Notes under the pieces: generated by a model
Database searches by the model: none
Told to the model about the DNA's origin: nothing
The model's input: the letters and a program-made list of their open reading frames with translations, nothing else
Shown: in pieces, positions 32,486 through 43,146 of the stretch
Layout: each line of letters starts with the position of its first letter
How positions within the stretch are numbered: the stretch's first letter is position 1
Source: Mycosarcoma maydis
Taxonomy: Eukaryota > Basidiomycota > Ustilaginomycetes > Ustilaginales
NCBI RefSeq assembly: GCF_000328475.2
Contig: NC_026481.1
Coordinates: forward strand, 749,315-813,314
Length of the DNA: 64,000 nucleotides
Direction: 5' to 3'
Made by a program: the position numbers and the translations under genes

Positions 32486-33369
32486 CTTGATGGCTGGTGG
32501 AGCGCTTGCTCCGGCCTTTGAGGCTATAGAGCCGAAAACGACTGCCTCAAAGCGTAAGAGATCTTGATGTTGAGGATAAGGATGATCGAAGTGCGACAGA
32601 AGAGATGGACGAGGCAGATTTGGCTCATCTACGATTGCATTGCACAAGTGGAGCACGAAAAAACACCCGCAAGCAACTCAGATCCGTCAAGTTAAGTTAT
32701 TCTGATATTATTCACGAATCACGCATCACAAATAAGTTCAGTTATCGTGAATCACAACACCAATCGTAAATCACGATCCGAGCCAACTCGTGACTGATCT
32801 CGCTCGCTTCTTTCAAGTTTGCTGTTAGGCCGCCTCACAACTCGTGCCAAACTGACCAGCCAATGCCTTCGCAAATCAGGCGTCAGGCACACGTTGCGCT
32901 TCTCCACTCCTCACTTGGTAGGCTCTGCAGTCAAGGTGTCCAACCGCGAATGCTCAGAAGTGTCGAAGGCCAATCGTGGACAGCAGTCGCTTTGGTCAAA
33001 GCAGGAGAGGGTTCGCACGTAGACAAGGGCTTTGATGACTGAATGCTGCCTCGCTGCTTTTGCATATAGCAGCTCATGTGACTTGCGAGCAGCCGCGTCG
33101 TCCAGGGCTGGCTTGGCTTGGCTGCCTTCCACCACACGCTTGGTAACAACAACCGAGAACAACACACGGCGTGTACTCGCGTGTACTTCGCGCGTGAGTG
33201 TCAGAGAGTCGTGATTCGATCAACACAAACAAGCCGAGAGAGCAACACGGCACGCGATTTTATGCGCGCGCTGCAAGCGCGTGTGGAGTGAACCAAGCAA
33301 CGAGGTGAAGCCACGAGCCGAGGTTCAAAATGTGAGATCGACGGGCTAACAGAGTGACGAAAGTTGCAC

Positions 33370-33402
33370 GAGTCGTGAGTCGTGAGTCGTGAGTCACGAG
33401 TT
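33370..33402. repeat. GAGTCGT heptamer array
   Basis: About four 7-base units (GAGTCGT) end in GAGTCACGAG, a variant of the dispersed motif in which AAT is replaced by GAG/ACT. Confidence 0.8.
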
Positions 33403-33837
33403 GCGTGTTGCACGATGTTGACACGTCGAGGGTTGCTTTTCCGTCAAAGTAGACTGAGAAACGCGTCACTGGCTTGTTTTGAGACGCAGGCTGAGAGCAG
33501 CAAGGAGAGCAACACTCACGACTCGCAACTCGCAGACTCGTGACTTTGCGCCAACGTTGTTGTTCGTGGTTGTTGTTATTGTGATTAATTTTCGTAATTC
33601 ACGATTATTTATTCTTCACGCTCGAGCTTCCATGTTGAGCTCGATTCACGATTACGATTCACGATTCACGATTCGCTCTCACGTCTGCTAAGCTCAAATC
33701 GTGAATCACCCAAGTCAAACTCTGCACAGCCGATCTTCAGCACCAACCACATGAGAGAAGCGCCGATCGAAACACTCGCGACTTGACCACCACAACCCTG
33801 TCACTCACCACCATCTCTGCTTTTGTTGTTCCTACTA

Positions 33838-33880
33838 CGATTCACGATTCACGATTCACGATTCACGATTCACGATTCGT
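33838..33880. repeat. CGATTCA heptamer array
   Basis: Six tandem units of the heptamer CGATTCA end in CGATTCGTA. The array lies about 320 bases before the XMAP215 start codon. Confidence 0.88.
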
Positions 33881-34199
33881 ACGCAATCCATCAGCAACGC
33901 TAGTTGGCTCAGCCATTTGCATTTAGCGTCGGTCATACGCTTGGCCGTCTTCATTGTCAGTCACGCCGTCAACAAGGCTACCATCATCACCTTGTCCTCC
34001 TCTGTCAGCCGTACGTCTCGAATCGTCGGCAGCTACATGTTCAGCTTTGCCTCCGGCTCTTGATCTCTACACACGCTCGAATCGAATCGCATATCGGCTC
34101 ACACTCAATCCAGCTCGGGCGCAGCGATCAGCTCGCTACACCACATTTCCCTCGAGAGCTAGACCACTCTCCAGTCCATCGCGGCCAGCACCCGTCGTC

Positions 34200-37100
34200 A
34201 TGAGCATCGATATGACGGGCGGCGCCGCCCCCACAGACGACGACTTTACCAAACTGCCAATACACGACCGTCTCGCTTCCAAGCTATGGAAGGCGCGTGT
34301 CTCCGCATACGAAGAACTCTCCAAAGCTTTCCCCAACACTTCGTCCGAAGACGACCCTATCTTTCGTCAATATACCCGCAATCCGGACATTCTCAAATCC
34401 ATCGTGGTTGATACCAATGCCGTTGCACAGGAAAAGGGCGTCGATGCTGTACGTGCTTTCGTCGAATTCGGCGCAAAGCCCGCCGGCAGCACCAGAGAGC
34501 TGGTAGTCCCTGCTCTCGTCGAAAAGTGTCTTGGCTCGACGCGGGCTGGTACAAAAAACAATGCGCTCCAACTTATCTCGTTCTACGCGGAGATGGAGGA
34601 TGTGCTGGGCTGCGAGCCACTCCTCGCCGACCTCCTTGACGGCCTCAAAGCAAAGCAACCCAAAGTCGTCGCTGGCTGCGTCACCGCCATCATGCATCTC
34701 GTTCGCGACTTTGGTCACAAGCAAGTCTCACCCAAACCCATCCTTCAGCGCTTACCCGACATGTTTGCACACTCGGACAAGAACGTCCGTGCAGAGGCTT
34801 CCCTTTTGGCGCTCCAACTTCACAGATACATCGGTGCAGCACTCGAACCCACCATCGACACGCTCAAAGACATTCAGGCCAAGGAGCTTCGCCAGCAGTT
34901 TGCCGAAATCGACGCAGCAGCTGCATCCAAGCCCCTCCCCACCCGCTTCCTGCTTAGCCAGCGCGAAAAATTGCAAGCTGCAGCCGCTCCCATCTCACAA
35001 CCAGGTACAGATGCCGCCGCCTCCATTTCCGCCGCGCAGCAAGACCACCGCGACGATGATGACGACGACGTGGATCCGTACGACCTGGCAGAGCCGGTCA
35101 ACGTGTTCGGCAGCCGTGACTATCCAGCAGACTTTGAAGAGATGATTGTCTCAAAAAAGTGGCAGGAGCGCAAAGAGACGCTCGAAACCATCCTCAAGAT
35201 TCTCAGCTCATCGCCAAAAATTCAGCCCGACAATCGCTTCGACGGCCTTGTCGACCATCTTGCACTCAAAATCAGCAAGGACGCCAACATCAACGTTGTC
35301 CTCGTCTCCTGCCAGTGTCTCAACGCCATGGCCAAAGGTCTCCGCGATAACTTTGCCCGTTACAAGGACAAGGTCGTACCGCCCATTATTGAAAAGCTCA
35401 AGGAAAAGAAGCCCGCCACCGTCGAAGTGCTTGCAAAGGCCTTGGATGCTATCTTTCAGACCGTTTCCTTTTCCGAAATTCTCGAGCACATTTTTACCGG
35501 CATCAAGCACAAGAATCCTGCTGTCAAGACCGAGTCCATCCGCTTCCTCGTCCGCTGCCTTCGCACCACCAAGCTCGCCCCCGCCAAAGCTGATATCAAA
35601 CCCATCGGTGATGCCCTCGTCGTCGCCATGGCCGATGGCTCTCCCGACGTACGTGATGCCGGAGCTGCCGGTCTTGGCACTCTGATGAAGCTCATCGGCG
35701 AGCGACCCATGAACATCTTCCTTGATGGCCTCGATGACATCAAGAAGGCCAAAATTCAGGACGAGTGCAATACTGCAGAGGTCAAGGTCAAGATGGGCGC
35801 AGGTGCAGGGGCTCGTCCACCTTTGTCGAGCGCTGCTCGACCAACAGCACCGATACCAGCTTCTGCCCCTTCAGCGGTCACCAATCGCGCAGCTCCACCA
35901 GCCGCTGTTCGTGCCAAGCCACCATCGGCCACCCAAGCTATGGCTACAGGCAAAGAGAACCAAGCACCAAGGCCCGTTGCGCGTCCTACGCCAAGCATGG
36001 CAGCTCGTCCAATAGGCACCCGGCCCGCTGCTGCCACATCCTCCGCTGTATCGAGTGCACCTGCACCTGCACGCAAAGCAACACCAGCAGCAGCAGCAGG
36101 TAGCAGCAAGGTAGCTGCTTCCGCCACTGAGCCAGTCAAGTACCGCTTCCATCCCGACGATGCTGAAGCACGTGCAGCTGACCTGATTCCGGCAGCCATT
36201 GCAACCCAACTGGCCAGCAGTGCGTGGAAGGAGCGTCTCGCAGGCATGACCCAGTTCAACGATTGGCTCAAGGTCGAGGCCGAGTCCGTCGAGTCCGAAA
36301 TCATTGTTCGTGCTCTAGGCAAGAAGCCAGGCTGGAAGGAGAGCAACTTCCAGGTCATGGCCGAGGTCTACAAGGCACTCCAATTGCTGGCCAACGACTG
36401 TCCCACGTTTAGTCGTCCCTCGGTTGCGCTTTCAGTGCAGCCCCTTTGCGACAAGCTGGGTGACATCAAGCTCAAGACCCCTGCTGGCGAGACCCTCGTA
36501 ACCTTTGCCGAAAAGACTTCCTTCGGCTTCCTACTGGCACAAGCGCTCGGTCCGCTCGGATCTCTCAAGGCACCCAAGGCGATTGCCGACTCGGTCTTGT
36601 GGGTCGACCAGACGCTGCTGGAGTTTGGTACCGCCGGCGTTGACGTGCGTTCTCTGATCGACTATCTTATCACCTGCCTCAAGTCGGCCAACGCAGCTGT
36701 GCGTATCAATGCTACCAAGGCCATCGGTACGCTCGCTCGCTTCCTCGGTACCGCTCTCAACTCGTTCCTGGCTGATCTCAATCCACAACTCCGCACCACT
36801 ATCGAAGCAGAGATCGAAAAGGCTGCATCCAACCCGCCGCCAGCCCCTGTGCGATTCAGCGACGAGACCAAAGCGCCTGCTGGTAAGGCTGCTGTAGCAG
36901 GCGGAGAAGACGCCGCTGGACCTGCAGCGCAGGACAATGCCGCTGATGAAGACATGCTCGACCAGCTCGTTCCGCGTGTCGACCTCGATCGTCTCGTTTC
37001 CGCCGCCGCTATCGCTCGTATGGGCGACGCTAACTGGAAGGAACGTAAAGAGGGCCTTGAAGAAGTGCTAGCCGTCGTCAACGCCAACAGTCGTTTGAAG

Positions 37101-40100
37101 GGTAACATGGCCGAGCTCGCCAATGCGCTCAAAATGAGATGTTCCGACAGCAATATCATGTGCAAGTCGATGGCACTCGATGCGATTGCCAAAATCGCCA
37201 CCGCCATGAACAAGCATTTCGAACCGCAGGCTCGCATCCTAGCCGGCCCCGTCACGCAGGTGCTTGCTGATGCAAAGGCCCCCGTTAGAGCGTCCGCCAC
37301 CACAGCTTTGACCGCAATCGCTGAGCAGGTCGGCGCTGGTCCTCTGCTGCCCGGCATGAGCACCGTTGTCGAGGGAAAAACGGCTAATCCCATGCTCAAG
37401 CAGGAGCTCTTCGGTTGGTTGGCCGCCTGGTTTGAGTTACATCCACCAGAAAAGGGCATGGACCTTGCGCCGCTCGCTCTTCCATGCGTGCAGTGCCTCG
37501 ACGACAAGCTTGCAGCCGTCCGCAAAGCTTCCTTGGCATGCTTGCCGCACATCATCACGCGTGCTGGCTACAAGCATGTCATGGAGCAGGCTAACCAGCT
37601 CAAGACAGCTTCCAAAAATACGGCTATCCCGCTCATCGACGCGGCCAAAATACAAGCTCAAAATTCTGCTCGAGCCGCTGGGGCAACTGCAACAGCCGCT
37701 CCAGCAGCTACTGCTACTGTGCCTGCCCCTACTGCTCGTGTAGCCGCCGTTAGTGCAAGAACTGCTACAGCTTCACCGGCCAGAGCAGCAGGCGTTGGCT
37801 CAACCTCATCTGTTGCACCTGCCACCTCCTCGCCACGCACTTCGGCTATCGCTCGCCCAGGCGGGATCAAGCCCCCTTCGGCTGTGGGTCGATCGCTCAA
37901 GGCGCCATCCTCGATCATCGCCCGCCAAGCTCGCCTCGCTTCTGACAGCAGCAATGGGGCTGTTCCTTCGCGCAACGCCCTGGCATCTGCGAATGGTGCG
38001 GCTAGCCAAGGAGCTGGTCCTGGTGGCGCCATGGAAGGTTCCGCCCCGCTCATCTCGGCTGACACCAAGGCTAAGGCTTTGCGAGAAAAGCGCGAAGGCA
38101 AAGCTGCCAACTGGATCGGTGCTGACGGTGCGCCTCGACCTGAGCTCGTCGAGGTTCTTCGCCAACAGTGCGATGGCCAGCTCAGCCGTGGTATCACTGA
38201 CTCGATGTTCAGCAAGAGCCACTCGTCAGAGAAGGACTATTATGCCGCCTTGACCCTGCTCTCCGACTTTATCTCGAGCCCAACTTTTGCAGAAGAGCAG
38301 TATGGCCTCTCTCGCCAAGAGACAATCGAACGAACGCTCGCCAACTCGGATCTGATCTTCAAGTATGTTTCGATCCGACTCACGGACAACAACACGAGTC
38401 TTTCGCTCAAGTGTCTCGACATTCTCGAGCACCTGGTGGCGCTGCTCAGCGAGCAGCAGTACCACATGAGTGACTATGAAGCTGCCTGTATCCTGCCGTG
38501 TCTCACTGCCAAGTTTGGCGACGCCAAAGTTGCATTCCGCGACCGCATCCGAGAGATCTTCCGCAAGATGACGTTCATCTTCCCGCCAAGCAAGCTGCTC
38601 ACAAGCTACCTCGAAAACGGTCTGCCGTCTAAAAACGCGCGCGTTCGCACCGAATGCCTGAGCGAGGTTGGCTACTTGTTTTCCAAAAACGGACTGCAAG
38701 TGTGCTCGCCATCGCGAACGCTCCCTGTGATCGCCAAACAGATCAGTGATCGTGACGCCAATGTGCGTACTGCCGCTCTTTCGGCGATTGGCGAGGTGTA
38801 CAAGATCATTGGCGATGAGGTCTACAAGCTGGTGGGTGCGCTGCCAGGTAAGGAGATGTCGATGCTGGAAGAGAGGCTCAAGCGAACAACGGCTCCACCG
38901 GCGTCGGTCGCTGTGGCGGTGGCAAAATCAGCGGGTGCTGCAAGCACCGCTGGCCGTGCTGGTCCGCGCGCATCAGTTGTACCATCGTCAGCGCCAGGCC
39001 CCTCGTCTCCAGGCCGCCTCTCGGCTGGTGCACCGTCGTCGCGTCTGGCGCGACCAGGTTCGGCTCTGCAGCAGCCAGCAGCTCCTTCCGCCGGCGTAAG
39101 GAGCCGTCTCGCGGCACCAGGCGCTGCCCGTCGTGAATCTGCGATCGGCTTGCCTCGAGCTGCTAAGCCACCAAGCGTTGCCTCACCTCGAGCTTCAATG
39201 TTGAGGGCACCTAGTGAGGCTGCTGCTCGTGCGACTAGCATTATCGCTCCCGGGCGCAACAAAGTGCTGGCCGACGAGTTGCCCGAGGAGGAAGATGAAG
39301 AGTTGTCAGTCGACCAAGCCATCAATCTGGTAGTGAATGACAACTTCGAGCAGAGCGTATTCGCGATCAAGCACGTCGAAGCCTTCATTCAGGAAGAAGA
39401 GCCCCAGCTGATTTCGTACGTCGATCAAATTGCCATTGTGCTCAGCAAGCAGATGCAAAAAGCCTTTTCTCTTGACCCGAGCGACTTAGGGAACGAGCGA
39501 CTCAGGAAGCATCTGCTTGTGGCCAATATATCACTATTTGATAAGGATCGCGTCTGGGAAGACGGGCGGACGCTGGGGTCGTACCTGTCTCGCTCTGCAT
39601 TGATCCCGCTGCTGACGGTGCTGGTGCAACAGTTGATCCAGTCGTCGTTTCGCGCCGAGGATCCCTCTGCGCAGAACGAGTCCAAGTATTTAAACATTAT
39701 CCTGCTTCGGTGCTTCTCGGCATGCAGCCTAAATTTACTGTACGGCGCTTGCCTGCAGATGCTCAGCGAGGCTACAGAGGATCTGCGCGAGCTGGAAGGC
39801 GACGTGCTCGAGACACGCTACGAGTTTGCCAAGCTGTTGATCAAGTGTTTGTGGAAGATCGCGAAACGTCTTGAGGATGATCTGTCGCAACGCAAGGTGG
39901 AGCCGCAGCAGTTATTTGTGGATATCGAGAGCTTCCTGCAGACCATCGAGCCATTCGAGTGGCGACAGCGTGCGGAGGATGGCGTGCCGCTGGCCGACGT
40001 GCCGTTGCGCACAGTCAAGATCATTCTCTCGTCCGTTGTGAACCACTTTGGCGAAGAAGCGTTGGGCATGCTCGACATGATTCCTCAGCCCGAGAACAGC

Positions 40101-40928
40101 TACGTGTACAAGTACCTGGTCAGGATGCTCAACTTTGCCTTTGGGGATGGAGGGGTGGACGAGGAGGGTGATGCGGTCGGGTCGAACGCGGGCACGCGTA
40201 CGCGCACGGACGCCAAAGCGCCATCGCAGGCGGTCAATGAAGCTGATACGGTCGTTGAAGCTCAGCGGAACATTGCTCCTGAGGATCGAGGGGTGGACAA
40301 GGCTGCGGTGGTGGACGAGGAAGGTGATGCGGTCGGGTCGAACGCGGGCGCAGGCGCCAACGCGCCATCGCAGGCGGTCAATGCAGCTGATACAGTCGAT
40401 GGAGCTCAGCAGAACAGCCAGAATGGCCACGCGGCTGACGCGGCTGTTGACGAAGAAAGCAGTATACGCCTCGCCGAGTTGCACGCCGAGTTGCACGAGA
40501 TTTTTAAGCGCATCTCGGACAAGAAATTGTCGCGACAGGGGCTTCAAGAGATGTACGAGTTTCGGAAACGTTATCCGTACCTGGAGAGCTATATCCAGTC
40601 ATTGCTGCAGACGACCGGGCCGATGTTCCAGAGGTATATCAAACGCGTCTTTGCCAATTACGCCGCGGAAGATCCAGACGTGATCAACGCCGCCCAACCG
40701 CCGCCTGTGTGGGTGGCAGACCACAACAGACGCGTTAGCACGTCTTGTGCAACCACCACTACTGGCGCACCAGCGACGCCTACATCATCGCGCTTATCGA
40801 CACCCACCGTACAAGCAGACAACTGCACAGCCAGCCCGTCGTCGTCCACACATTCGCCGCGATCCTCCTCCGTAAGAAGCTCAGCTACAGACGACAGACT
40901 CGCCCAACTCAGAGCAAAGTTCTCTTAG
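34200..40928 (+). CDS. XMAP215/ch-TOG family microtubule polymerase with five TOG domains
   Basis: A single intronless frame of 2242 residues starts at the first in-frame ATG (34200). I read TOG-type HEAT arrays at about residues 17-240 (DRLASKLWKARVSAYEEL), 311-535 (SKKWQERKETLETIL), 647-885 (SSAWKERLAGMTQFNDWL), 925-1155 (DANWKERKEGLEEVL) and 1296-1560 (MFSKSHSSEKDYYAAL). Basic Ala/Pro/Ser linkers lie between. The WKxR signature of the first helix, which contacts tubulin, is present in the first four. A helical C-terminal domain follows at about 1699-1985 (LSVDQAINLVVNDNFEQSVFAIKHVEAFI). A duplicated acidic segment at about 1986-2072 interrupts the tail before a last helical block. These proteins add tubulin dimers at microtubule plus ends. 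Well-studied fungal relatives (Stu2, Alp14, Dis1) have two TOG domains per chain, so this animal-like layout is notable. Confidence 0.92.
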   Translation: MSIDMTGGAAPTDDDFTKLPIHDRLASKLWKARVSAYEELSKAFPNTSSEDDPIFRQYTRNPDILKSIVVDTNAVAQEKGVDAVRAFVEFGAKPAGSTRELVVPALVEKCLGSTRAGTKNNALQLISFYAEMEDVLGCEPLLADLLDGLKAKQPKVVAGCVTAIMHLVRDFGHKQVSPKPILQRLPDMFAHSDKNVRAEASLLALQLHRYIGAALEPTIDTLKDIQAKELRQQFAEIDAAAASKPLPTRFLLSQREKLQAAAAPISQPGTDAAASISAAQQDHRDDDDDDVDPYDLAEPVNVFGSRDYPADFEEMIVSKKWQERKETLETILKILSSSPKIQPDNRFDGLVDHLALKISKDANINVVLVSCQCLNAMAKGLRDNFARYKDKVVPPIIEKLKEKKPATVEVLAKALDAIFQTVSFSEILEHIFTGIKHKNPAVKTESIRFLVRCLRTTKLAPAKADIKPIGDALVVAMADGSPDVRDAGAAGLGTLMKLIGERPMNIFLDGLDDIKKAKIQDECNTAEVKVKMGAGAGARPPLSSAARPTAPIPASAPSAVTNRAAPPAAVRAKPPSATQAMATGKENQAPRPVARPTPSMAARPIGTRPAAATSSAVSSAPAPARKATPAAAAGSSKVAASATEPVKYRFHPDDAEARAADLIPAAIATQLASSAWKERLAGMTQFNDWLKVEAESVESEIIVRALGKKPGWKESNFQVMAEVYKALQLLANDCPTFSRPSVALSVQPLCDKLGDIKLKTPAGETLVTFAEKTSFGFLLAQALGPLGSLKAPKAIADSVLWVDQTLLEFGTAGVDVRSLIDYLITCLKSANAAVRINATKAIGTLARFLGTALNSFLADLNPQLRTTIEAEIEKAASNPPPAPVRFSDETKAPAGKAAVAGGEDAAGPAAQDNAADEDMLDQLVPRVDLDRLVSAAAIARMGDANWKERKEGLEEVLAVVNANSRLKGNMAELANALKMRCSDSNIMCKSMALDAIAKIATAMNKHFEPQARILAGPVTQVLADAKAPVRASATTALTAIAEQVGAGPLLPGMSTVVEGKTANPMLKQELFGWLAAWFELHPPEKGMDLAPLALPCVQCLDDKLAAVRKASLACLPHIITRAGYKHVMEQANQLKTASKNTAIPLIDAAKIQAQNSARAAGATATAAPAATATVPAPTARVAAVSARTATASPARAAGVGSTSSVAPATSSPRTSAIARPGGIKPPSAVGRSLKAPSSIIARQARLASDSSNGAVPSRNALASANGAASQGAGPGGAMEGSAPLISADTKAKALREKREGKAANWIGADGAPRPELVEVLRQQCDGQLSRGITDSMFSKSHSSEKDYYAALTLLSDFISSPTFAEEQYGLSRQETIERTLANSDLIFKYVSIRLTDNNTSLSLKCLDILEHLVALLSEQQYHMSDYEAACILPCLTAKFGDAKVAFRDRIREIFRKMTFIFPPSKLLTSYLENGLPSKNARVRTECLSEVGYLFSKNGLQVCSPSRTLPVIAKQISDRDANVRTAALSAIGEVYKIIGDEVYKLVGALPGKEMSMLEERLKRTTAPPASVAVAVAKSAGAASTAGRAGPRASVVPSSAPGPSSPGRLSAGAPSSRLARPGSALQQPAAPSAGVRSRLAAPGAARRESAIGLPRAAKPPSVASPRASMLRAPSEAAARATSIIAPGRNKVLADELPEEEDEELSVDQAINLVVNDNFEQSVFAIKHVEAFIQEEEPQLISYVDQIAIVLSKQMQKAFSLDPSDLGNERLRKHLLVANISLFDKDRVWEDGRTLGSYLSRSALIPLLTVLVQQLIQSSFRAEDPSAQNESKYLNIILLRCFSACSLNLLYGACLQMLSEATEDLRELEGDVLETRYEFAKLLIKCLWKIAKRLEDDLSQRKVEPQQLFVDIESFLQTIEPFEWRQRAEDGVPLADVPLRTVKIILSSVVNHFGEEALGMLDMIPQPENSYVYKYLVRMLNFAFGDGGVDEEGDAVGSNAGTRTRTDAKAPSQAVNEADTVVEAQRNIAPEDRGVDKAAVVDEEGDAVGSNAGAGANAPSQAVNAADTVDGAQQNSQNGHAADAAVDEESSIRLAELHAELHEIFKRISDKKLSRQGLQEMYEFRKRYPYLESYIQSLLQTTGPMFQRYIKRVFANYAAEDPDVINAAQPPPVWVADHNRRVSTSCATTTTGAPATPTSSRLSTPTVQADNCTASPSSSTHSPRSSSVRSSATDDRLAQLRAKFS
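40155..40415 (+). repeat. In-frame duplication inside the XMAP215 tail
   Basis: Two copies (about 40155-40270 and 40311-40415) code near-identical blocks: VDEEGDAVGSNAG, then a variable short stretch, APSQAVN, ADTV and AQ.N. They are separated by about 40 bases. Nucleotide identity is high, so the duplication looks recent. The copies differ by a Thr-Arg repeat present only in the first. Confidence 0.85.
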
Positions 40929-41278
40929 CCCTTCTTCACTCGCTTGGCTGCTATACTGTAACGTTGCTCTCACTTGTGCAGTACCGTCTCGCCTACTCAG
41001 CGCAGAGATGAATGTGCAACAATCGCATCGAATTGAGCCTGGCCGTGCTGTCCACGTGAGCTGATCTGCGACATGCATATAACACTCGGCAAAATCCAAC
41101 CGGACCCGAGCGTGCAAGTGCGAGTGGCGCGCAATGTAGGGTTCGGGGTGTGGGAGTGAGCGAGCGTGAAGCACGAAGGTAGACTTCTCTAGTCAACACA
41201 GAAACGCGGTGTAGATGATGTGTACCTGGTCTGTTGAAATGTACATTGACACAAGACGGCACTGGATCGATTCACAGC
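40929..41278. other. Gap between convergent XMAP215 and DPM1 genes
   Basis: Only the 3' ends of the two genes are expected here. I see no repeat array, RNA or coding frame. Confidence 0.55.
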
Positions 41279-42163
41279 TCACGCGCCGAGCATCGGAGCG
41301 AGGACATGCGACCAAATGTACAAGGCGAGCACCAGCAGTACGATGAGCACGAATACGATGGGCACGGTGCCGAATCTAAACCTGTACAGCTCGACCAACT
41401 GTTGCAAATACTTGAACATGACTTTACCGTCCAACTTGCTCTCACCCTCTTGGCGCAGACCGAAGCTGAACGGAACTTCTGCGATATCGGTACTGTGAAC
41501 GCCTGATTTGACGAGCAGGTCCAGAGCGATTTTGAAACCTTGGGCATTGATATGATGATCGGCTGTGTGGAAGCTGTGTTTTGTGATTCCAAAGAATCCA
41601 CTCATGGGGTCCGAGGCGGATGTGAGCGGACGCGCGAGCATGCGCGCACCGGACGAAATGATTCGTCGATGCAGGGGCCAGTCCTTGTCCATGCTGACAC
41701 CGACGCCGTAGCGTGTACCGAGGACGAACGACTTCTGCCCGTTGAGCGCGAGCAGAAGCGAGGGTACCGCCTCAGGAGGATGTTGCAGGTCAGCGTCCAT
41801 ACAGATCATTCGTTGGCCGCGAGCTTCGCGAAATCCTCGAACCACAGCGGACGAAAGCCCGCGTTCCGACGTGCGCACAATGATGCGTACGTTGTATCCT
41901 TCCGATTGGAGTGCCGAGACGGTTTCTACCGATCCATCGCGCGAGTTGTCATCCACAATGATGATCTCCGTATTTGCCAGCTCGGACGATGACTGAGACG
42001 CAAACGCCGACGAAAGTCGTGTTACCAGCGGCCGGAGGTTGAGATTTTCACGAAACGCAGGCACGATCACCGAGCAGCTCGGAGTAGAGGACGTCGACCA
42101 CCCAGAGGATCCGGGCTGCTTTCGCATCTTGGCTGATGCGTCCATGTCGAGAGCTATTGACAT
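41279..42163 (-). CDS. Dolichol-phosphate mannose synthase (Dpm1)
   Basis: An intronless frame of 294 residues. The GT-A fold of family GT2 begins near residue 32 with SVIVPAFRENLNLRPLV. The nucleotide-sugar motif IIVDDNSRDGS and the metal-binding MDADLQHPPE follow, then GTRYGVGVSMDKDWPLHRRIIS and DPMSGFFGI. The C-terminus carries one membrane helix (IVFVLIVLLVLALYIWS), as in the single-subunit enzymes of yeast and U. maydis; animals use a soluble Dpm1 anchored by Dpm2 and Dpm3. It makes Dol-P-Man from GDP-mannose on the ER membrane for N-glycans, O-mannosylation and GPI anchors. Two in-frame Met (residues 7 and 13) could also serve as starts. Confidence 0.95.
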   Translation of the reverse strand: MSIALDMDASAKMRKQPGSSGWSTSSTPSCSVIVPAFRENLNLRPLVTRLSSAFASQSSSELANTEIIIVDDNSRDGSVETVSALQSEGYNVRIIVRTSERGLSSAVVRGFREARGQRMICMDADLQHPPEAVPSLLLALNGQKSFVLGTRYGVGVSMDKDWPLHRRIISSGARMLARPLTSASDPMSGFFGITKHSFHTADHHINAQGFKIALDLLVKSGVHSTDIAEVPFSFGLRQEGESKLDGKVMFKYLQQLVELYRFRFGTVPIVFVLIVLLVLALYIWSHVLAPMLGA

Positions 42164-43146
42164 TGAGATTCTAGACGTGTATGAGTGATTTGGAGCGGTT
42201 GTTGTAGCTAAGACCGATGGTGGTCGGTGGTCCAGCTCGGCAGCTGATCCTTCCCAAAGACCAAGACGGCGAGAATCGAGAACCGTGAATCGAGAATCGA
42301 GAATCGTGAGTGAGAAGAAGTAACACCCGCTCCGTGGTTGTGTCGTCCAAATCGTGTGAATTCAATCGTGAATGCCAGCAGCGTGTTTTCCAACAGCCAC
42401 CATGCACGAATCACGAATCACGAATCACGAATCACGAATCACGAATCGTGAATTCAGGCTTGCTTTGTCACGCGTGGGTCGTGGTTTGTGCGCGCCGTGC
42501 GCACTTTGAGTGAATGTTACATCGCTTCACAACGCATGTACCTTTTTCCCGTGTCGCGTGTTGTGTGTTTGTGTGAGTCACGAGTCGTGAGTTACAGTCT
42601 GAGTCACGAGTAGTTTACGATGATCACGAAATAAGTTAACGATTCACGATTGTACATCTCGAGCCCGTGCACTCTCGACTCACCTCTCGACTGCGAATCA
42701 CGAATCGTGAGTAACTTAGTAAAGTGGAGGTTTGGTTGCTGCCCAAAAGACCAACCAAGTTCGGCTGTTGCGGCTTCTGCGTAACACATGACACACGACA
42801 CTCACGACTTGTGACTTGTGACTTGAGGCGGGTCAGAAGACACAGACACGAGAAGATCTGTTCACCAGTCGTGAGTATTGAGCACAGGCCCAAGTGAGTC
42901 AGGTGTGGGTGACGAGCGATGACGCCGCGGATGCATGGTTCGCTCGAATAGACGTACGAAACAGCGTGAGCCGGAAACGTGAGTCAGCAGAGCCACCTGC
43001 GATGGCGAAGCGGCGATTGTGCGTTTATCGCCGCAACTCGTGACTCGGTCGCTGACATTGACGATTGACGATTACTTGATCTCTACCATCTTTGTTCTCA
43101 CCCACTCTCCGTATTCAGCACAAAACATCCAACTCGACCGATCAAG
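42164..43146. other. Divergent promoter region DPM1 / GLO1, motif-rich
   Basis: It contains GAATCGAGAATCG-type units (42270-42310), a tandem AATCACG array (42405-42452), and copies near 42580-42660, 42695-42715 and 42800-42870. No coding frame is supported. GLO1 probably starts transcription in its last 100-150 bases. Confidence 0.65.
42405..42452. repeat. AATCACG heptamer array ending in an inverted unit
   Basis: Six units of ACGAATC are followed by an inverted copy (AATCGTGAATT), so the array ends in a short palindrome. It lies in the DPM1/GLO1 gap. Confidence 0.9.

Larger units (their letters stand above)
32486..34199. other. Divergent promoter region NudE / XMAP215, motif-rich
   Basis: This gap between two microtubule-motor related genes is one of the densest in the heptamer motif: scattered copies at 32710-32780, a GAGTCGT array at 33370-33402, copies at 33645-33690 and a tandem array at 33838-33880. 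No coding frame is supported; a plus-strand frame that stays open from 33954 into the TOG gene has no ATG before 34200. Confidence 0.65.

Noticed and set aside
33838..33880. CRISPR-like or telomere-like array
   Set aside because: The units are head-to-tail heptamers without spacers, and the sequence is not the TTAGGG type found at smut telomeres.
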